Assembly (NCBI GenBank): GCA_036186865.1
Contig: AP025041.1
Span: 40,157,045-40,221,044 of the forward strand
Length of the DNA stretch: 64,000 bases
Direction of reading: 5' to 3'
From: Eustoma russellianum
Lineage: Eukaryota; Streptophyta; Magnoliopsida; Gentianales; Gentianaceae
How positions within the stretch are numbered: the first letter of the stretch is position 1; every line of letters starts with the position of its first letter. Position numbers and translations under genes: made by a program. The notes beneath the pieces were generated by a model. It was not told the DNA's origin and did not search any database. It saw nothing but the letters and a program-made list of their open reading frames with translations. Shown here one piece after another: positions 58,420-64,000 of the stretch.

Positions 58420-59790
58420 GAAGGAGATTGATGGAGAAGTATAGGAAAAAGAAGCGCGATTTACATATGGTCTTCATCGATCTTGAAAAAACGTATGATA
58501 GTGCGCCACGTAGACTGATTTGGAATAGTCTAGATGCAAGAGGGTTCATATGAGGTATCTAGACATAATTAGGGATATGTATGTTAGGACGAAAACAACC
58601 GTTCGTATGTTTGTGGGGAATACAAACTTCTTTCTCTTGGAGGTAGGCCTCCATCAAGGATCGCTTTGAGTCCATTTCTTTTGGCAGTTGTCCTCGACGA
58701 GTTGTCAAAGACGATCCAGGAGGCAGTGACGTGGTGTATACTTTTTACTGACGATATTGTATTGATCGTAGAGGGTTAACATATCCTGAGTACGAGACTA
58801 GAGCAGTGGAGAGGTGTGTTAGAGGAAAAAGACATAAAGATTAGTCTTTTTAAGACTTAGTATCTACATTGCAACTTCAGCGGCGTAGCTGACGGTGAGA
58901 ATAGTCAGCTTACCATCGAAGGTCGAGTGGTACAACTGGTAAGTAAGTTCAAGCACCTGTGATCAGTGATCATTGGTACAACAGGATAGGGATATAGATA
59001 GTGGTGTAGCATATCGAGTTCACGCGGGCTAGTGTAGGTTGAGGGCGGCCTCAGGGGTGCTATGTGACAAGAATTTTCCAACTAAATTAAAAGAAAAATT
59101 TTATAGGTGGCAGCGCGGCTGACAATGTTGTATGGAATAGAGTGGTAGACCATCAAGAGGATACAGTTGCAGAAGATAGCAGTGGCAGAGATCAGGATGA
59201 TGCGGTGAATGTGTGGGCATACAATGCTAGACCGGATCATAAATGAGATATTTAGGGAAAGGTTAGAGGTGGCTAGTATAGTAGATAAGATAAAGGAGAG
59301 GAGGCTGAGATGGTTTGTGCATGTCAAGAGGAGACAGACTACGGCTTCTGTGAGAGCAGTTGAAAGCCTCATTGTAGAGGGAAATAGGAGTAAAGGCAAG
59401 CTCAAACTGACTTGGATGAGCATATCAGGCATGACCTATTAGATTTGCATATCTCTGAAGACATGATCTAGGATAGGAGTTCATGAAAATATATGATTAA
59501 GGTAAACGAGGTTTAAGCAAGATATAGGGACATCTTAGATTATCTTTAGGTGGCTTAGATAATCTATCTGCTTTAGGTAATTTCGTACTTTTTTGTGTTT
59601 GTTTTTGACTTTTATTATTTTTCTTTCATTATTTATCAATGTAGGTACACATAGACTCGGAAGTCTCGTTGGAAGCAAACCCTCTAGATGGATGTATTAT
59701 TTGTCTGTCTCTAATTCCCTCAAACTTTATTGGTAACTTTTGTTATTGATATAATGGATGAATATGTTCTGTTGTTGTTGAACTATCTTT
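58420..59790 (+). pseudogene. RTE-clade LINE reverse transcriptase remnant
   Basis: In shifting plus-strand frames the RT reads KKRDLHMVFIDLEKTYD (near 58455), then GLHQGS (near 58651) and LFTDDIVLI (near 58740), the palm motif with Thr for the usual Ala. GICDK-like and YKVAARLTMLYG-like segments follow, then MCGHTMLDRIINEIFRERLE and RLRWFVHVKRR (59209-59345). This block order is that of plant RTE LINEs, whose RT copies RNA at a genomic nick. The 3' end at about 59760-59790 has TTGTTGTTG, the usual RTE tail. The 5' part, including endonuclease, is missing. Many stops make it a pseudogene. Confidence 0.82.
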
Positions 59791-61415
59791 CGACCGTGAT
59801 GGGTACTGCAGATTTTATCAATAAAAACAAAATGAAAATGGTGGACTTAACTATACTTAATTATTTTGTAGCGGAAAAACAGTAGTAGTAACCATTTGAT
59901 TTCACATGTTCGTTCAAAGAGAGTTGGCTTGACTATAAAGCAAGTCAACATCCACCATCCTGTCTTAGGTAGACCCCTCAAATTCAGATGATGACGTAAT
60001 TTTCTTTATCTTTTTTTTTTTGTGGGGGTAAGGAATTAGATTCATTCATGTATTTTTTAAAATCAACAAGTTCACACTCTTAATTCCATCCGACCCACGT
60101 ACCCTACTATAACCGGAAACTTCTAAGACAATAGGGTAATGTTGTTGTATTTTTGATGTTCGATTTTGGACAAGAATTGGTTGATAATATATGAAATTGA
60201 GAAAATTTAATCCTAATGACTAAGCAAGGACTATAGCCCATGATAATGAAATGAAATCAATGCAGTGATTCTCTCCAACCCATGACAAAATATAATATTA
60301 TATTGTAAGAGCTTACGTGGATCCGATAGTTTAAAAATTACATTCCTATCATGTATCTAGCTGTCAAAGCCAGACAAGTTTTTCTTAAATAATGGTGATT
60401 ATGTATTTAATATGAATTTATTTTCTCATGTTGAGTGGAATTTATCTTACTTATCCATGCCTAGCACCTAGTTGTCCGCAAACACCGTGAACCGACTAAT
60501 AATCACGTTAAAAAATATTGTTTTTTAACTTTGATTTTTGTAACATATTATTCACTTTCTAAAAATATTAGTAATCAAGTTTTTATAATAGTCTTTCAAT
60601 TTAACACTCACATCATTTTCTATGTTTTACATCAAGTAATCAACTAAGGGTAGAATATTAATAGTAGCCTAAAATTTTTTGACATCCTTAAATTGTGCTC
60701 TAGTCAAATTAGGACAATATTTTTAGACCGGAATGAGTATAATTTATTTGTGTATTGATAATGTTATTCATCATTTTTGGGTGATTTTTTTATTGATGCA
60801 AAGAGAGATTACTTTATCGAGGCGTTTTGGCTTTATTACTACTGGTCCTTTTTTATTTTTATTTTTTCTTTTTCTCTTGTTATTTCATGATGTCAAAGAC
60901 TTATACGCAAGCCGTAAAAGCGTTTTATTTTAGTTGGTTGAATAGCTTTTATTCTATAATAAGACTTGGAGTTAGAATCTCTTTGTTAAAAAATATTAGA
61001 ACTTGCACAGAAGTCTTCAAAGGGAATTATCCAGTAAGAATATAAAATACTAGTAACTAATTTAGTTATACTTTCTTCTTTGTTTATATTGCTGATGTTA
61101 CCATCTATTTAAAGTCAATGCATCAATTTTTCCAAGTCAATACCATTGACTTGAGCTTACGTAATATATAGGCGCACCCTAATTTTCTGAGAATTCAGAC
61201 TTGAAACTTTTAAGCCGAAAAAAGAAACATAGACCGATTATTACAATTGCATCTTACTTTATCTTAAATATATTATTGTTTCATTAACATAGGAATTGGA
61301 TCCTAACTTATAATAATGCTTTGGGTCGTGCGGATTACCGTAATTTATGCCTTATCATATGTAAAAGCAATCTATAATGTGTTTTGGGTGAAGATCCTTT
61401 CTTCATGCGGATGGG
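59791..61415. other. Intergenic, no gene recognised
   Basis: AT-rich. A GGAAACTTCTAAGACAATAG...AATGTTGTTGT stretch near 60110-60150 may be another small RTE 3' end. No frame is supported. Confidence 0.5.
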
Positions 61416-61418
61416 ATC

Positions 61419-61635
61419 CCCTCACCGTGCGGTGAGTTACCGCACTCTCCACTACGCGACACGTGGCAGCGGGGAGGGGTGATGAGGCTGGATGAGGGTT
61501 AACTCACCGCACTCTCCACTACGCGACACGTGGCAGCGGGGAGGGGTGATGAGGCTGGATGAGGGTAACCCTCATCCAGCCTCACCATCTCCCACTGCTG
61601 CCACGTGTCGCGCGGTGACGCACACGGTGAGGAGG
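61419..61635. mobile_element. Foldback element with a 67-bp tandem duplication and three G-boxes
   Basis: Outer inverted ends are CCCTCACCGTG-like on both sides (61419 and, reversed, 61635). Inside, a 67-bp unit starting ACCGCACTCTCCACTACGCG occurs at 61439 and 61506. It is followed at 61567-61620 by its inverted copy starting AACCCTCATCCAGCC. Each copy carries GACACGTGGCAG, with CACGTG cores at 61460, 61527 and 61602. The region is GC-rich and would form a long hairpin. It has no coding capacity. Confidence 0.82.
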
Positions 61636-61715
61636 GAGCGTTGAGGAGACCTTAACCCTTCTTCATGTAGCTTCTTTCAAGTTTTAACCCATCTCAACAA
61701 CGACAACATGATCCC

Positions 61716-61899
61716 ATTGCATTAGAAGTTTCCGTTTGTGCCGAAGTATGGGAAGGTCGGATGTACGCAACCATACTTATGTGTTAGAAACACATGAAAG
61801 TTGTTTCCAGATGACCAATAATAAAAATTGCGTCAAATTATGTCGATCAACTGGTACTTCAAAATATAAGAAGCGCATCCAATTTAGTGCGTCATTTTA
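61716..61899. repeat. Dispersed repeat, second copy
   Basis: Diverged copy of 9790-9975, sharing TGTCGATCAACTGGTACTTC and flanks. Similarity stops where the LINE A-tail begins at 61900. Confidence 0.7.
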
Positions 61900-64000
61900 T
61901 TTTTTTTGGAAGAAGGGAACTTTTTATTTCAACATAAAACAAAATACGTACATCCACAATTTCTATTGTTCTAGCATAGGTACATCTGTACTAAGTCTAG
62001 AATCATTTACAAAAATCTGCAATTTCGCTCGATGTACAATATCGTGGCATATGCGCAGAGTTGGCAGCAAATGGCGGCTGTTATCATGCACTAATTCATT
62101 TCTCCAATACTATATGGTCTGAATTGCTTGTCTGAAAATATAGTTCCATCCCACCGTGCTGTCGTTGGAATCCCATACTCTATCAAGATTGGCCGAGACC
62201 CATTCTATAAGAGTAGAGGGCCGAAAAACTCACACCATTGTCCTGGCCGAAGTAGATGATACCAAACCTTGGTTGCCCATCGATAGTCTCGTAATGCATG
62301 CATGATATGTTCATCCGAATGTCCACAAATATCACAGGAACTGTCATTAGAAATCTGTCGTTGTTGCAAAAAGTATTTTGTTGGTAAGGAATTATGACAA
62401 ATTTGCCACAGCAGCAGGTGCATCCGGCGAGGTCCTATCATACGCCAAATTTTTCCCCAGCATGGATGCGTGGGAAGATCGGATGGCGTAAGTAGTGTAT
62501 ATGCACTAGCCACATCAAAATTACCTGACTATTTACGCTTCCATCGCACCTCCACTTCGCCGACTTCACTGGAGGATACAGTCCGACCAATGTTCGATTC
62601 AAGTAGCAGGAGAATGCTCCGAATGTGGCGCCATAATATGGAAGGGTTTGTTACATGCCGTGTGTGGGGTAATGAACCATACTTACAAATTAGAACTTTA
62701 ACCCAAAGCAAGTCTTGTTGTGTGATAAGTTGCCACCCAAGCTTCATCAACATGAGTTGCCACCCAAGCTTCATCAACATGGCTGAATTCATAGTACGCA
62801 AGTCTTTTATTTCCAGTCCACCGTGCATTTTTGGTTGACATACTTTCTCCCATGCAATCCAGTGCAAGTGTCGTGATTGATCCACTTCGCCCCAAAAGAA
62901 ACATCGTGCTAGTTTATCAATTTCTTCCACTAGCGCCACCGGTAATCGCACAGTTTGCATTGCATACGTAGGCATTGATAACATAACACTTTGGATCAGT
63001 ATGCACCCGGCTGCTTATGACGAAAGTTTAGCTTGCCATAAGAAGAGCCGTGTGCAGACTTTATCAACAATGTAATTATAAATTTGGCGTCCGCCCCGTC
63101 CATGAATTAATGGCATTCCAAGATATGTGCTGAAATCACTGGTCCGTTGTAAACCCCATCGCTCCAAGATGTCTGGGCGTGGAGACATTTTTAGATATAA
63201 GGACTTGTGACTTGCAAACACTAACACTTTGACCCGAGGTGTTGCAAAACTCCATAACAATTTCCTCCATTATCTTTGCCTGATTATCCGTGGCAACTCC
63301 AAATAGCAGTAGATCATCCGCAAAAAAATAGGTGGGAGATAGATGGTCCAATCCGCGATGTAGGAATCAGAGACCACCGTTTTGCAGCCACAACATGATC
63401 AATTTTTTTGGCTCAAGACTTCCATACATAACAAGAAAAGATAAGGGACGAGAGGGTCACCTTGACGAATGCCTCGTTGGGGTTAAAATGGTTCCAAGCA
63501 GTGACCATTACATATAGTAGAAAGGGTGGCAGAGGTAATAGTAAACATGATGATTTTGATCATTTCCTCACTAAACCCAACCGTGTGGAGCAGTTTCTTT
63601 AGAAACGGCCATTGAACCTTGTCGTATGCCTTTTCTAAATCAAGTTTAAGAGACATCAAACCTCTGCGGCCTTGTTTAATCCTCATCGTGTGCATAAGTT
63701 TCTAGGCAATAATACTATTATCTGCTGCTTGACGACCGGGGATGAAGGCGCATTGTGTCGGCGAAATGATCTTTCCAATGATAGATTTGAGTCGATTGGC
63801 AATGATCTTACTAATTACCTTGACGACCACATTTGTGAGTGATATAGGCCGAAACTGCGAGGAGTTTTCTGGAGGTGTTGCCTTTGGAATTAGTGTGATG
63901 TCGGTCTTGCTTCTAGTACAAAGGAGATCACCAAGTTCTTGACAACGTCCCAATTTCGTTGATAGAATATATGTGGGAGTCCATCCGGATCCGGGGCTTT
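61900..64000 (-). pseudogene. L1-like LINE, reverse transcriptase to 3' end, minus strand, runs off the window
   Basis: From the right edge leftwards the minus strand reads RT motifs: TDITLIPKATPP and QFRPISLTNVVVKVISKI (63900-63830), RLKSIIGKIISPTQCAFIPG, LKLDLEKAYDKVQWPFL (63640), the catalytic FADDLLLFG (63328-63302), STYLGMPLIHGRGG and then LSMPTYAMQTVRLP. The zf-RVT domain follows (IWRMIGPRRMHLLLWQICHNSLPTK, quoted here in part; 62440), then the C-terminal IQTIWYWRNELVHDN-like end near 62120-62080. The A-tail is the T-run at 61900-61907 on the plus strand. Stops and frameshifts occur at each change of frame (for example near 63697, 63415, 63015 and 62525). A 27-bp unit is duplicated at 62729-62782. 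The 5' half lies beyond the window. Confidence 0.88.

Overview
The window is plant nuclear DNA, most likely from a eudicot. It is AT-rich and has no bacterial-type operons. Its single ordinary gene has plant-type introns, and the remainder is mostly nested plant transposable elements: Ty1-copia elements primed by initiator Met-tRNA, pol-less LTR elements, L1-like and RTE-like LINEs, Au-like SINEs and MITEs. The species cannot be named from the sequence alone.

The one intact host gene is a monosaccharide/proton symporter of the STP family on the minus strand (37317-41434). It has four exons, 518 codons and a TATA box at 41554-41561. Its 1.8-kb second intron holds an Au-like SINE split by a second tRNA-derived SINE.

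Layout. 1-2250: decayed copia gag on the minus strand, then a TATA-bearing leader and an array of CGATCGAT-containing repeats. 3121-9582: LTR element 1 (995-bp LTRs, TSD AATTA), pol-less, with gag, a 45-bp repeat and a second multi-exon gene behind an internal TATA box. 10195-10391: short LINE 3' end with a 17-bp TSD. 10850-22390: an L1-like LINE split by copia element C1 (11860-21813, TSD CTTCA), whose 3' end is deleted. 22441-25180: microsatellite, unclassified family-B element and a second CGATCGAT array. 28049-35097: foldback DNA element with long TIRs containing telomere-like blocks; its right TIR is interrupted by LTR element 2 (29552-34986, TSD TCACA), a relative of element 1 with a 108-bp minisatellite. 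36015-36660: LINE RNase H remnant. 37317-41570: STP gene. 42209-47614: copia C2 (TSD TTTAT). 48917-49108: MITE. 49347-49470: SINE. 50614-56451: copia C3 (TSD CATGA). 58420-59790: RTE-type LINE remnant. 61419-61635: foldback carrying three CACGTG cores. 61900-64000: L1-like LINE on the minus strand running off the right edge.

Five LTR elements or element-derived units dominate the window, and four have recognisable termini with target-site duplications. No coding region of an autonomous element is intact: all copia polyproteins carry stops or frameshifts. Elements 1 and 2 have no recognisable protease, reverse transcriptase or integrase and would need help from another element. Order of insertion can be read from the nesting: LINE before C1, foldback before element 2, Au-like SINE before the second SINE. 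I see no defence system, CRISPR array, metabolic gene cluster or integrated virus. The least conventional structures are the telomere-like foldback, the two-gene pol-less LTR element, the CGATCGAT arrays and the G-box foldback.
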